The translations under genes were made by a program, and so were the position numbers. From positions 5,585,001-5,649,000 of the forward strand of contig NW_026622897.1 in the NCBI RefSeq assembly GCF_023065955.2: DNA of 64,000 nt, read 5' to 3'. The notes beneath the pieces were generated by a model. It saw only the letters and a list, made by a program, of their open reading frames with translations. It was not told where the DNA came from and made no database searches. Source of the DNA: Ursus arctos (lineage: Eukaryota; Chordata; Mammalia; Carnivora; Ursidae). Below, one piece after another: positions 35,571 through 46,715 of the stretch; position 1 is the stretch's first letter, and the number at the start of each line of letters is the position of its first letter.

Positions 35571-36185
35571 TCGTATTTGCTTTTGCCGTTGCTGTTTGCT
35601 TTCAGAACTCCAGCTGGACCAGTGGAAGGAGTGAAAAGGAATGAGATCCACCACGAATCCTCCTTCTCAGTGAAGAGCACATGGGAAGTAGAATTCCAGT
35701 GGGAGCTTTAGATCTGGCCCAAGAGTTACCCAATTAAAAGACCCAGAAGGGCTGAACTCGATGCACATGCAACTGTGGCCTGACCAGGCCCAGGGCTACA
35801 TTTAGTGTCTCCCTGGAAACGAGTTCTTTGCCAAGCCTCCCATCCCGCAGACGCCCCCAACCCATCCTTCTATAAAAGTCATTATCGAGCTTCAGGATAA
35901 AAAACCGAAAGCTTTTAAAAACCACAAGATGGTTTATGGTATCTTAGGAGAAGACAGCCCCGGGGACAAGGAATGATGAAAATCACCTGTTTGTCGTTTT
36001 CTCTAAGATTTGATAAACTTCTTAATAATTCCGGAGACGTAATTCAAGTGCCACTTTCAAACACCTAATCCTCTGACTAAAGCAAAAAGTAATCCTCTGA
36101 AACCACAGAAATAGCTTTCCTAGAAAGTAGTATTCTGAGATAGGATGGAAGTTTCTAAATGTATTCATATAAATAATTTTTAAAA
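35571..36185. other. unique sequence upstream of the EXPH5 promoter
   Basis: No repeat or gene recognised. Any divergent transcript would start here on the plus strand, but no exon can be called. Confidence 0.4.
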
Positions 36186-36770
36186 AGTGTTGTAGCCGGG
36201 GCACTGAGGTGCAGGAGTGCCTTTCTCCAGAGGTCCCGAACAGACCAGATTTTGGCCACTCACCACTGACAAATTCCAAAGACAGAGAAATGAGTGGTGG
36301 TGAAACAAAAAAGGGACTTATTTTGGTGAGGCCAACACTGGGAAGACGGTGCACTAGGATCTCAAAGCCTGTCTCCAAAGTACTGCAAATAGTTCTGGGT
36401 TTAGATAAGAAAAATGTGGAAGAAAGATCAGTGCATACATGCAGGTGGGCAGTCAAGGTCAGGTAGGTCATGGTTTTGGAGTCAGTCGTGTGAGGTCTTG
36501 CTGGGTCAGGGCAGTCCTCTCTGCTCCAGAGGGGGATATGCCAGGACGGTATGCTTTGCCCTCAGGGTCTTTCACCTGAGTTAAGAGATAAACTGGAAAG
36601 AAGAACTTAATCAGAAAGTACAGACACTACGGAATGGAGGTGTTTGAAACTCCTCCTTCAGCATCAAGCCTTTGGCAGAAAACGTGTTTCTTTCGTCTTA
36701 ACTTTCTGCACAAAACATAACTTTGTCAGATCAATTTGCCCCATAGCCTTAATTTGGTCGCTCCTTATGC
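36186..36770. mobile_element. LTR-like or other old repeat, family not assigned
   Basis: The texture, a possible TG start at about 36190 ('tgtagccggggcactgaggtgcagg') and polypurine-rich parts suggest an LTR, but I cannot name the family and see no clear CA end or duplication. A 7-bp inverted repeat (ccactca at 36256-36262, tgagtgg at 36291-36297) lies inside. The 149-codon minus frame at 36022-36471 has no domain. Confidence 0.3.
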
Positions 36771-36807
36771 CGTGGTGAGCACTGCTAACATTTAAAGTGT
36801 ACTTCCA

Positions 36808-37010
36808 GGGGCGCCTGGGTGGCACAGCGGTTAAGCGTCTGCCTTCGGCTCAGGGCGTGATCCCGGCGTTGTGGGATCGAGCCCCACATCAGGCTCCTCC
36901 ATTATGAGCCTGCTTCTTCCTCTCCCACTCCCCCTGCTTGTGTTCCCTCTCTCGCTGGCTGTCTCTATCTCTGTCAAAAAATTAAATAAAATCTTAAAAA
37001 AAAAAAAAAA
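36808..37010 (+). mobile_element. young CAN-SINE body of a 3'-extended insertion
   Basis: Complete ursid-type SINE: 'ggcgcctgggtggcacagcgg' head, CT-rich block, 'aaattaaataaaatctt' and A15 ending at 37010. The left target duplication is at 36794-36807, but there is no matching copy immediately after the A15. The match lies 80 bases further on, at 37091-37104. Confidence 0.93.
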
Positions 37011-37090
37011 GGTTCTGTAGAATGAATGTGCCACCAAGTAGGAACAGTCCATTGGCACACTACAGGAGATTTAAAAATAAATAAATAAAT
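37011..37090 (+). mobile_element. extra segment carried by the SINE (candidate 3' transduction) with second A-rich tail
   Basis: About 62 unique bases follow the SINE's A15 and end in a second tail of AAAT units (37072-37090), directly before the right target duplication. Nested inverted repeats are visible: ctgtag 37015-37020 with ctacag 37060-37065, and gtgcca 37028-37033 with tggcac 37053-37058. The simplest reading is that the SINE transcript ran through its own A tail into downstream DNA at its source locus, and the whole RNA was retroposed here. Confidence 0.65.
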
Positions 37091-37104
37091 AAAGTGTACT
37101 TCCA

Positions 37105-37929
37105 CATGTATCGTCTCCTTTCATGGGAAATTAACCCCATAAAGATTTTGTATCTGTAACAAAAACATAATGTCAAAAATGACTATTTACGTCTTGGCCT
37201 CTGGGTCCTCTCCTCACTTTGATCATTGTTATTTAAGACATGCCTGTGCAGGTCGCCATTCAAATAGTAACTTTCCGTGGGTGGCTGTTTGTTATTTCTC
37301 TGAGGCAGGAACCAATACTGTACAACACGCAGAACTTCTTTGAAAATAGTTTCTGTGTTAATGATGGTGGATTAGGAGTGTGGTTTCTATAGGATGTCCA
37401 TTTTTTTCTACTCATTAATGTGTTCATTTCTTCCACATACATATGGGACTTCTTCATGTGGGCACTGATAGGCTTTTATCCTGTTCCTGGTGTAGCAGTG
37501 AACGTATTTCAACTACCACGTACTGGTGCCTCCTGTAGGAGGGCCTCGGATACTGTAAAGAGGATTCTCCTTGTCTTAGAAAGTTTATAATACGGGGGGG
37601 AGATGACACAGATAGAGAAAGGACTACATGACAAAGACGAACATAATAAATGTATCAAGAAGTTTCAATTTTGCCTCACCCCTGCATCCTCCGCTGTAAA
37701 GGGCAATCAGGGTTCCTATTCTACCTGAAGGATGAAGGAGGCAAGGAGGGGACTCTGAGACTTATACAAACACCCTAGACTGTACTCCAAAACTCAAGAG
37801 GTAAAACATTTCCCAAGGCAGTATTCAAATCTACTGCTATCCTGACAGCCACACCTGAAGAAGCTAGGTCAATAAATACACACACAAACCCCAAAACAGT
37901 ACACTTCCCCTTGTGACTATAGATGTAGG
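37105..37929. other. unique intergenic sequence
   Basis: No gene or clear repeat recognised. Confidence 0.4.
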
Positions 37930-38425
37930 AAAAAATCCGAAGAAAAATGCCAGTATACCAAAGATAGAATGCATTAAAAATGACTAGGTAGAGTTTATTC
38001 CAGAAATGTGAGAAGGTTTAAATATTAACATATTTTCAAAAAAGAATATAACGTCATTAAATCTCTTTGATGAAATTCGAGACAACCTTTGGATAGAACC
38101 AAATTAAAGTAAGTTAAATTTTAAGCCCTAATTTTTTAGGATTAGAAACATATTTCCTTGTTGTAGGAAAGAATGTCTGTGCCTGGCAATACCAATATCA
38201 TAATTCATGGTAAGTCAATTAAGTGGAAACAAATCAAACATACCTGCTATTTCCTGCATTATATAACATTGTTCTGGTAGTTCTAGTTGGTACAATAAAG
38301 AAAGAGAAAGTAATGAGTGTAACACTTAGAAAAGAAAAAAAAACCTGACCATAGATGTTGACCATCTCCTTACAAAAATCCCAAGGAAATCCATCTAAAA
38401 ACTACTAGAACTGAAAAGAGAATAC
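37930..38425 (+). mobile_element. old L1 ORF2 fragment (forward)
   Basis: Sense L1 ORF2 echoes: 'ctctttgatgaaattcgagacaacc', 'acattgttctggtagttctagttggtacaataaag', 'aaaatcccaaggaaatccatctaaaaactactagaact'. Heavily degraded. Confidence 0.7.
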
Positions 38426-38434
38426 ATATAAGTG

Positions 38435-38735
38435 GTCAGTGTACTGATTCATTCTGTAGATAGTTATGGACTGTCTAGCATGTGTTTGGAAATGTTTTAG
38501 ATATTACATATATGGTGTTAGGATAAAGTGTCTGCCTTCAAGATCACTACCTTCCAATGCGTAGAGGGAAAAAATAAGAAACAAATCAACATGAATTTAG
38601 GGTGTGATAAGTGAACCAAAATAACGGAGTGGTGGTCGGGAAGGGTGGAGGGGGTCATAGCTCTAGCAAAGGCTTTGGTGAGGTGCCGTGTGAGCTGAAA
38701 CCGGAAGTCTCAGAAGCCAGACAGGTGAAGAACTG
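38435..38735 (-). mobile_element. L2 fragment (reverse), first of two
   Basis: 'gattcattctgtagatagttatgg', then a long middle with 'ggcttt-ggtgaggtgccgtgtgagctgaaacc'. Pattern of reversed L2. Confidence 0.6.
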
Positions 38736-38904
38736 GGAAAATAAATACACATATGTCCTCAGAGGGGCTTAAATTTGAATAAAATTTGGGTAAAACATAG
38801 ACTTATCTAGCTTTTTATAAAATGTTTTGAACATAGCTCACCTCCACACAAGAAATAATCCCATGGCAATGTGGCTCTGTGGCTAAGGGCACTTCGTATT
38901 TGCT

Positions 38905-39340
38905 CAGCCTGCTGTGTGTTCCAGATGCTGGAAACACAGAGGTACAATGACAAACAAGGTCTCAGTCCTCATGGAGTTTGCATTCCTGAGGGAAGAGACA
39001 GCATATAAGTCAATAAACAGAAGATTTACAAGTATGATAAGTGCTATGAAAAAAATTAAGAGTGATATGACGGAGAAGGGGACTTTGGGGAGAAGGGGAC
39101 TACCTTCCATGGGGCAGTCAAGAGGGCCACCCTGAACACTGACATGTAATTGGAGATCTGAAGGGTATCTTGAATCCAACCTTGGTAAGAGCCAGGCGAA
39201 GGGCTTTCCAAGAAGAGGCCAAGTGCAAAGATGCTGAGGTGGAAAAGAGATTGACACTCTGGGTTGATGTCTCTGGACGTCATGGTAAATGGGAGTGTAG
39301 AGAGGGGAGGGAACGCTGGCCTGATAATATAAGCAAGTTA
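38905..39340 (-). mobile_element. L2 fragment (reverse), second of two
   Basis: 'ccagatgctggaaacacagaggtacaatgacaaacaaggtctcagtcctcatggag' and 'gataagtgctatgaaaaaaatt', then 'ccaagtgcaaagatgctgagg'. Reverse L2 3' region. Confidence 0.7.
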
Positions 39341-39372
39341 GGCCAAGGCAAGGGACTTTAGATCTTATTCAA

Positions 39373-39566
39373 AGAACACGGGCTGGGAGTCAGGAGTCCT
39401 TAGTTCAAGCTCTGTTTACACAATTTACTAGTTGTGTGACCTTGGGCGGTTATGTCACACTTCCTTATCTGTGAAGTGAGAGTAATAGTTGTACCCACCT
39501 CATAAGGTTGTGGAATTAAATGTGATAATGTATGTAAAGTGCTTAGCCCATAGTAAGCTCTAATGA
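39373..39566 (+). mobile_element. MIR (forward)
   Basis: Near full-length MIR: 'gggctgggagtcaggagtcc', 'gttgtgtgaccttgggcggtt', 'cttatctgtgaagtgag', 'cctcataaggttgtggaattaaatg', 'gtgcttagcccatagtaagctc'. Confidence 0.92.
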
Positions 39567-39630
39567 AATAATGTGGGAGAGAGAGACAGGGAGAGGCAGA
39601 TACAGAGACAGAGACAGGGACAGAGAGCGT
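39567..39630. repeat. GA-rich low-complexity run
   Basis: Imperfect GAGACA / GAGAGA repeats. Confidence 0.85.
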
Positions 39631-40465
39631 CCTCCCCAGCCAGGTGGCTGGTTGGATTCTGCTATTTCCTCCTCACACCTGGCCAGCTTGTGGCATAAGA
39701 AGAAATTTCCAGATATTATCTCTTCTCTCTCTGCTTCCAAGATGGAGGAAATCTTACTTGTGGACAGAACTCACCTCAAATCATTTGAGACATAAGGATT
39801 AAAATAGTTTTAAATTGGAAATAAAACATGATGAGAGAAAAAATATATTTACAATCCTGTCATCCTACTTAAAGGGGTATTTTTTCATGTTTGAATGTCA
39901 TCCTAAAGTTCTTGCCCGTGCATGTGTGTGTGTGTGTGTGTGTGTGTGAAGATAGAGTTATAATCACAACTGTATACACACACATACATATATGCATATT
40001 TATTCCTCAACTGTAATCACAGTGAACATTTTGATAAAGGCTTTTAATATTGTTACTGAAAGTCCTCTGTAGAAGATGATTTCACAATCTAGTGGGATCA
40101 AAAAATAATTTTGAAGATTCTTCGAGAACTTTAAAGTGTTTTACAGAAAAAAGATGATTAATGTTTCTTGTAATACCTCAGTAACCAGTTGGAGGAGTTT
40201 ACAGTACTCATTGTTTGGAAATTCTCACAACAATTCTGCTACCTCCACTATGGTTGCTTTTCCTTTCAAAAGAAGATGCCCTTCCAATAACAATTTCTAA
40301 GTACACATCAAGGGACATCTGGAAAAGAAATCTTTTTCATTTGTTGTTGGGGGATCTTCTCACCAGTAAAGGAATCAGGGTAAGTGAGAGCACTCACAAT
40401 GATGATGAGATAGACACTTTGATAACTACTGCCAACCTCAGGGGAAAGCATGCTATCCCAACTCC
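39631..40465. other. unique intergenic sequence with a TG/CA microsatellite
   Basis: A (TG)n run of about 13 units lies at 39923-39949, with a CACACATACATATATG stretch shortly after. No gene; a 90-codon frame at 40215-40487 has no motif. Confidence 0.5.
39923..39949. repeat. (TG)n microsatellite
   Basis: About 13 uninterrupted TG units. Confidence 0.93.
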
Positions 40466-40475
40466 CAGTAGATTT

Positions 40476-40701
40476 GATTTGATTTGATTTGATTTGATTT
40501 AAGATTTATGTATCTGAGAGAGAGGTGGGAGGGGAATGGGCAGGGCAGAGGGACAAAGGGAGAGGGAGAGAGAAACCCAAGCAGACTCTGTGCTGAGTGG
40601 GGAGCCAAACGCGGGGCTCAATCCCATGACTTTGAGACCACAACCTGAGCCAAAATCAAGAATTGGGTGCTCAACCACCTGCACCACCCAGGCATTCCTC
40701 T
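40476..40701 (-). mobile_element. CAN-SINE (reverse) with (AAATC)n tail, TSD 40466-40475 / 40702-40711
   Basis: Reverse SINE with the GA-rich block and head 'caccacctgcaccacccaggc'. The A tail, read on its own strand, has become tandem AAATC units (GATTT on the plus strand, 40471-40500). A 10-bp flanking duplication (cagtagattt) is present. Confidence 0.9.
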
Positions 40702-40711
40702 CAGTAGATTT

Positions 40712-41005
40712 TAAAAAATGCTCAGTGACTCACTTCTTCAAAATCAATGGCTTTTATTTGTTTGCTTCCATAGTACTGATCCATCGACCTTGATTTTACT
40801 CATTGAACAGGAAATTGCTATCTGAGGAATGTGGGAAAAAAGAGGAGGTGAGAAGAGACACTCCTTCCTATATGTCTCCTGTGATACTGCATGGAGAGGT
40901 GGGGAAAAGTGGGATAGGAAGAGTGAGGAAAAATTCTAATACAGAAGACTGATCTTGGTGTCTTCCAAGCTTCAAAGCAATGTCCATCAGAATAAATTGA
41001 GTGAG
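40712..41005. other. unique intergenic spacer
   Basis: Nothing recognised. Confidence 0.4.
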
Positions 41006-41212
41006 GGGCGCCTGGGTGGCTCAGTTGTTAAGTGTCTGCCTTCAGCTCAGGCTCAGATCATGATGTCAGGGTCTTGGGATCAAGCCCTGTGTGGGGCTCC
41101 CTACTCAGCGGGAAGCTTATTTCTCCCTTTCACACTCCCCCTGCTTGTGTTCCCTCTCTCCCATCTCTCTCTGTCTCTCAAATAAATAAAGAAAATCTTA
41201 AAAAAAAAAAAA
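41006..41212 (+). mobile_element. CAN-SINE (forward)
   Basis: 'ggggcgcctgggtggctcagttgttaag' head, a duplicated 'gctcag' in the B-box region, CT-rich block, AAATAAATAAAGAAAATC tail and A12. Confidence 0.93.
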
Positions 41213-41384
41213 GAATGAAATGAATGAGATCGAAAACTACATTTTCCTTTCCCTATCCACTGGTGCATAACAGCCTCTTTGCAACCTCTAATTAAGTGGA
41301 CCATTATCGTTAATTAATATACCACTTATATTGAATCAAATGGTGACTCAGACTACACTGGAAGCTTTTTCAAAATCTGTGCAT

Positions 41385-42716
41385 TTTATGGAACAGAATA
41401 GAAAACCCACAAATAAACCCACAATTATATGGTCAATTAATCTTTGACAAAGGAGGAATGAATATCCAATGGAAAAAGACAGTCTCTTCAACAAATGGTG
41501 TTGGGAAAACTGGAGAGCAACATGCAAAAGAATGACACTGGACTACTTTCTTACACCATACACAAAAAGACAATCTCAAAATGGATTAAGGACCTAAATG
41601 TGAGATTTGAAACCATATAAGTCCTAGAAGAGAACACAGGCAATAATTTCTCTGACATTGGTTGTAGCAACTTCCTTCTAGATATGTCTCCTGAGGCAAG
41701 GGAAACAAAAGCAAAAATAACTATTGGGACAACACCAAAATAAAAGCTTCTGCACAGCAGAGGAAACAACCAATAAAACTAAAAGACAACCTACTGAATG
41801 GGAGAAGATATTTGCAAAGTACATATCCAATAAAGGGTTAGTATCCAAGATATATAAAGAACTTTGACAACCCAACATCCAAAAACTAAAAAATGAGTAG
41901 AAGACATGAACATTTTTCCAAAGAAGACATCTAGATGGCCAACGGACACATGAAAAGACGCTCAACATCATTCACTATCAGGGAAATGCAAATCAAAACC
42001 ACAATGAAGTATCACCTCACACCTGTCAGAACGGCTGAAATAAAAAACACAAGAAACAACAAGTGTCAGTGAGGATGTTGAGAAAGGGGAACATTCATGC
42101 ACTGTTGGTGGGAATGCAAACTGCTGCAGCTAGTTAAAAATAGAACTACCTTATGATCCAGTAATTGCACTACTGGGTATTTACCCCCAAAATACAAAAA
42201 CACTAATTCAAAGGGATACATGTACCTTTGTGTTTATAGCAGCATTATTTACAATAGCCAAAGTATGGAAGCATCCAAGGGTCCATCGATAGGTGAACGG
42301 ATAAAGAAGATATTCGAACATTACTCAGCCATAAAAAGGAATGAAATCTGGCCATTTGCAATGACATGGATGGAGCTAGAGAGTATTATGCGAGGTGAAA
42401 TAAGTCAGCAAAAGCCAAATAATATATGATTTAACTCATATGTAGAATTTAAAAAACAAAGCAAATGAGCAAAAGAAAAAATGAGAGAGAGAGAGACAAA
42501 CTAAGAAACGGACTCTTAACTATAGAGAACAGACTGATGGTCACCAGAGGGGAGTGGGTGGGGGATGGGTGAAATAGGTGATGGGGATGAAGAGAACATT
42601 TATCATGATGAGCACTGGGTGATGTATAGAATTGTTGATACTGTATTATGTACCTGAAACTAATATCACACTGTATATTAACTACACTGCAATTAAAATC
42701 TAAACATTAATTTAAA
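41385..42716 (+). mobile_element. carnivore L1, 5'-truncated 1.33 kb, TSD 41372-41384 / 42717-42729
   Basis: The ORF2 C-terminal region ('caacaaatggtgttgggaaaactgg', 'agcttctgcacagcagagg', 'gcaaatcaaaaccacaatgaa', 'cactgttggtgggaatgcaaac') runs into a carnivore-type 3' UTR ('ggactcttaactatagagaac', 'atgagcactgggtgatgtata', 'gtacctgaaactaatatcacactg') and an A tail. The exact 13-bp duplication (aaaatctgtgcat) defines the ends. Frames are broken; a 69-codon piece remains at 42220-42429. Moderately old, not mobile. Confidence 0.95.
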
Positions 42717-42729
42717 AAAATCTGTGCAT

Positions 42730-43196
42730 GTTAAAGAGTTTGTTAATATATTTGGAATTTTTTTTTGATTAAAAAATGTTTTAAACTAGATAAAATTGTT
42801 ATCTGTTTCACGTGACTAGCACAGTACCAAGACAGTAATTCTTCAAAACTTGTATTGTGATTTCAGCAGGCAAATTTCCATTAAATGGAAATTGATAATT
42901 TCATTTCTTATTTCTAAGTTCATTTCCAGGACCAAGCTGGTGTCTGACTGGAAGAATTTGTGCAGATCTAACTAATCGAGTCTTCCCTAACTTAATCTCC
43001 GTAACTTTAATTTGGGTGTATTCTAAGTACTTTTTGGTTCTTCACTGCTTCTCTTAGTCATTTGTTCTAATTTTGGGGGCATACTTCAAATAGTGCTTAA
43101 ACCACCCGAATTTCAGGACTTGAGCCATTACCTTTGCCATGGCTACTGACTATTTTCCTTGGTTATATCTGCAGTTTTGCATGGCCAGAGGTTTAT
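42730..43196. other. unique intergenic sequence
   Basis: No gene or repeat recognised. Confidence 0.4.
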
Positions 43197-43562
43197 TGTT
43201 GCTACAAACCGAATGTTTGTGTTCCCACAAAATTTGTGTGCTGAAACCTAGTCCTCGATGTGACGGTATTGGGAAATGGGGCCTTTGGGAGATGATTAGG
43301 CCATGAGGGTTGAGCCCTTACGAATGGGATTAGTGCTCTGGGAAAGAGACCCCAGGGAGCTCCCTAGGCCCTTCCACCTTGCGAGGACACAGCGAGAAGA
43401 TGGCTGTCTGCAAACTGGGAAGTGTTTCTGACGAGACACTGAATTGCTGAAACCTTGATCCTGGACCATCCAGCCTATAGAACTGTGAGAAATAAATTTC
43501 TACTGTTTCTAGGCCACCTAGTCTATGGTATTTTGTTACAGCAGCTCAAACATGCTAAGACG
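43197..43562 (+). mobile_element. MSTx/MLT1-type MaLR solo LTR (forward)
   Basis: A nearly complete LTR: TG start, 'accgaatgtttgtgttcccac', 'gggcctttgggagatgattagg', 'aatgggattagtgctctgg', 'gaggacacagcgagaagatggc', the polyadenylation region 'gtgagaaataaatttctactgtt' and the end 'catgctaagacg'. Solo, with no internal sequence. Confidence 0.88.
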
Positions 43563-44555
43563 ACTGGTAAGTACCATGTCGGATGACAAGTACAATGTTA
43601 TCAAGTGACTTCACACAGGATAATGATCCATAAGCTTCCAAATATGAGCATTTGAAAGAACACAGAAAGTCATTGCTCTGCATTCAGAAACATGCTAAGT
43701 CCTCTAGCAAAGCCTGAAGATGGGAAAGAAATGTCTGTCACAGAGTGACTTCCTGCAATTAACAGAATAGTCTTCCTGAGGGTAAAAATATGTCATATTT
43801 GCTTGTTGCCCCTAAGTTAGAAAGTCTAACTTAAGTATAACTGAGCAGAAATCAATACTGTCTTGATATGGAGTAACTTCTAGGTCTTGCTAAATCCTAT
43901 TAAACTAATTATTGTGTGGATGAAAATATGCCAGTGCTTTAATTAACACTATAATACCAATAATCCCATGACGACCTGTATCTTATTAGACATTCTAGTC
44001 AAGGAGTTTACTAAAATAGATGATTTAAAACAATGAAGAACATACTTCAACCAACGGTCATTGGAAAGAAAATGTACTTAACATATAAAGTGTGAACTAG
44101 AAGAGCATCCCAAGACTGACTAAGAAATGGTCATGTAAATTTATGATCACACGGGGAGCAATCCAAGCTTGTAAACAACAATCTATATAATGACAGATGC
44201 CCTTCCACTTCTGGGGCCTTTTAAAAAACTTTCAGTCGGGAATTCAACCAGTATTCTTTTCTCAATAGTGCTTCCCCTCAGTATAACGAGTTCCCTGTAA
44301 TTTCAAATTTTTAAAAATGATAAATAGCAAAAGCTTTCACTGGAAGTGTAAATATTTCACTACGAAATGATGGATTCTTTACATCTCTTTCCTATTTTTT
44401 TAAAGGCTGGTCTAACTGCTGTGACATGGTAACCACTTAATGTGCTTAATATGCTCAAATCACTCACTTATAATACTACTCCTCGTATCCTGTACCCATT
44501 TCCAATGCACGCATCCGCAAGTTCATTCTGGGTTATTTCATTAATTCACTGAAGG
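43563..44555. other. AT-rich unique intergenic sequence
   Basis: No gene or named repeat recognised. Confidence 0.4.
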
Positions 44556-44561
44556 TTGTTT

Positions 44562-44645
44562 TTATTCATTCATTCATTCATTCATTCATTCAACAAAATT
44601 TGTATTATGTATTGTGCCAGGCACTGTTCTTTACCTCTCTATTCT
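44562..44645 (-). mobile_element. L2 3' end (reverse) with (ATTC)n
   Basis: A run of about seven ATTC units followed by 'aacaaaatttgtattatgtattgtgccaggcactgttc', the reversed L2 terminus. Confidence 0.8.
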
Positions 44646-44990
44646 AGTTTCTCTTTTAACTTTCATTTCCTCCAAATTCCTAGCATGGTCATTTTAAGCA
44701 GTTATTTCCCACCACATCCTACACCTCTTTTTGAAGAGTGTATTCTATAGAGAACTCTATTATCCAGCGATTTTCCAGAAAGGCAGATTTCCTGGGCTAG
44801 ACACCTTTTCTTTCCCATAACTTACTGTCATCCTTGGACTCCCACTTCACTGAAACTGTCTTTAACATAAGGTGGATGGTGAGATCCCGGTAGGATGAGA
44901 AAAGAACACAGAAATCCAGCGCCTACTGCAAACACTGTACCAATCATATATCATTTCCCAGGCTGGTTTGAAAGTCATATTTTAATGGGC
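44646..44990. other. unique intergenic sequence
   Basis: Possibly more L2 in reverse; not certain. Confidence 0.3.
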
Positions 44991-45150
44991 ATGGTTTCTT
45001 TTTTGGGTGGGAAAATATTTTGGAACTAGACAGAGGTGGTAGTTCAACAACACTGCGCGTACTCAATGCTACCGAATTGTTCACTTTAAAATAGTTAATG
45101 TTCTGTTATATGAATTTCACCTCATAAAAAAATAATGTGTCATTTTTTAA
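44990..45150 (+). mobile_element. old L1M 3' terminus (forward)
   Basis: 'gggaaaatattttggaactagacagaggtgg', 'gaattgttcactttaaaatagttaatgttctgttatatgaatttcacctc' then A-rich: the terminal L1M 3' UTR. Confidence 0.75.
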
Positions 45151-46190
45151 AAAAAATTGTCAATGTTGACTAAATTATAAACCTTCCCATCTTCACCCTA
45201 GTAGTCTAGGGTATACTCCAAATATAAACTCAGTATATCAAACATAATGTTGTTATTAACTCAGACTTCTCAAACCATGAAGCTGAGGTTTAGTCCAACA
45301 GGACAACATTAAGTCAAAGGAGCTGTGAACTCTCACAAGGCACAGCCACTCTGTTCTGACTTACGGCCTGTTGGTTCCGCATGACTCTGAATGCTGGAAC
45401 AAATACCTTCACCTGTGGGTGGAGAGAACACTTCCTAATATCACCTAGTAACCCTCAGGACCAAGACTTCCTTACAGATTGACCCAGAAACAAGGAAGTC
45501 TGTTTCTAGAAGTAGCAGGTGCAGATTTCAGAGATTAAAGGGAAAAGATGACTGGCATTCTGGAATGATACTGGGAGGCACAACAAGGCTAGTATCCCTA
45601 AGTAAATACACAGTTGAGATATATCTAGTGGTCCAGGACAGAAAAGAAGATGTTTGGATGGCAATCGATCTATTTTAGAGTAATTTTTGGAGGTAGGTGG
45701 TAATTGGGGGAAGGGCTGAATGTTTTTATTGATGAAAGAGAACCTGTTTTACTTTCAATTAATTCTTTCCTTATTACTCTACCCAATCTTCTGGTATTTT
45801 CTGTATTTATTTTATGTATATTATTATTACAATTAGAACTTAGAGAGATTTTCCTAATGAGGAGGTCTGGACCCCAGTCCCTTTTTTACATGTAAGTGTC
45901 CTGGTTTAAAGATGAGAAGATGGGATGGCAAAAGGAAGGTCCAGAAGATGACTTTTAAAGAAGAAGATACTGATCAAAGGCAGCCAGAAAAATGGTCTGG
46001 AGGTGGATGTGGAGGCCAAGGAGAATGCCAGTACCTGAGGGTCCTGACCCCAGGGTCAATGGGAAGAAGGCAGCTCAAGAAATGGCCACCATCTTTGGTC
46101 AAGGAGAAAATGTGGGTCATGAGGACAAAATTAGTCTTTGGTTAAAGGGAGAAGGAACAGTCTGTACAGCAAAAGTCTGTAACAGTATAG
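45151..46190. other. unique intergenic sequence
   Basis: No gene recognised. Purine-rich frames at 45912-46145 and 45992-46318 lack motifs, and the second runs into a SINE. Confidence 0.4.
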
Positions 46191-46202
46191 AAAATCTGGG
46201 TA

Positions 46203-46305
46203 GGGTGGCCTGGGTGGCTCAGTCAGTTAAGCATCTGCCTTCAGCTCAGGTCATGATCCCACTCATGCTCTTTCTCTCCCAAATAAACAAAATCTTAAAA
46301 AAGAA
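46203..46305 (+). mobile_element. CAN-SINE with large internal deletion, TSD 46191-46202 / 46306-46317
   Basis: The head ('ggcctgggtggctcagtcagttaagcatctg' to 'catgatccc') is joined directly to the end of the CT block ('actcatgctctttctctccc') and tail. Exact 12-bp flanks (aaaatctgggta) show it is one insertion, shortened to about 103 bp. Confidence 0.9.
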
Positions 46306-46318
46306 AAAATCTGGGTAA

Positions 46319-46715
46319 AGAATGAAATCTTGTCATTTACAATGACATAGATGGAGCTAGAGGGTATAATGCTATGGGAAAATAAGTCCTTCAGAGTAAG
46401 ACAAATACTTTATGATTTCACTCATATGTGGAATTTAAGAAATGAAACAGATGAGTATGGAGGGTGGTGGGGGAAGAAAGGGAGGCAAACCAGAAAACAG
46501 ACACTTAACTACAGAGAACAAACTGAGGGTTGCTGGAGGGCAGATAGACGGGGGAATGGGTTACGTGGGTGGTGGACATTAAGGAGGGTACTCGCATGAT
46601 GAGCACCGGGTGTTAAATGGAACTGATGAATCCCTAAATTCTACCTCTGAAACTAATATTACACTATAAGTTAACTACATGGAATTTAAAAAAAAACTTG
46701 AAAAAAAGAAATTTT
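46319..46715 (+). mobile_element. carnivore L1 3' end (forward)
   Basis: 'gaatgaaatcttgtcatttacaatgacatagatgg', 'tatgatttcactcatatgtgg', 'cagagaacaaactgagggttgc', 'cgcatgatgagcaccgggtg', 'taagttaactacatggaattt' and an A-rich tail. 5'-truncated at about 390 bp. Confidence 0.88.

Noticed and set aside
36831..37058. Recurring minus-strand peptide ending in PGSRPEPKADA here and at 6174, 25602 and 61780
   Set aside because: The same peptide appears wherever a young SINE is read in this frame. It is a SINE translation, not a gene family.
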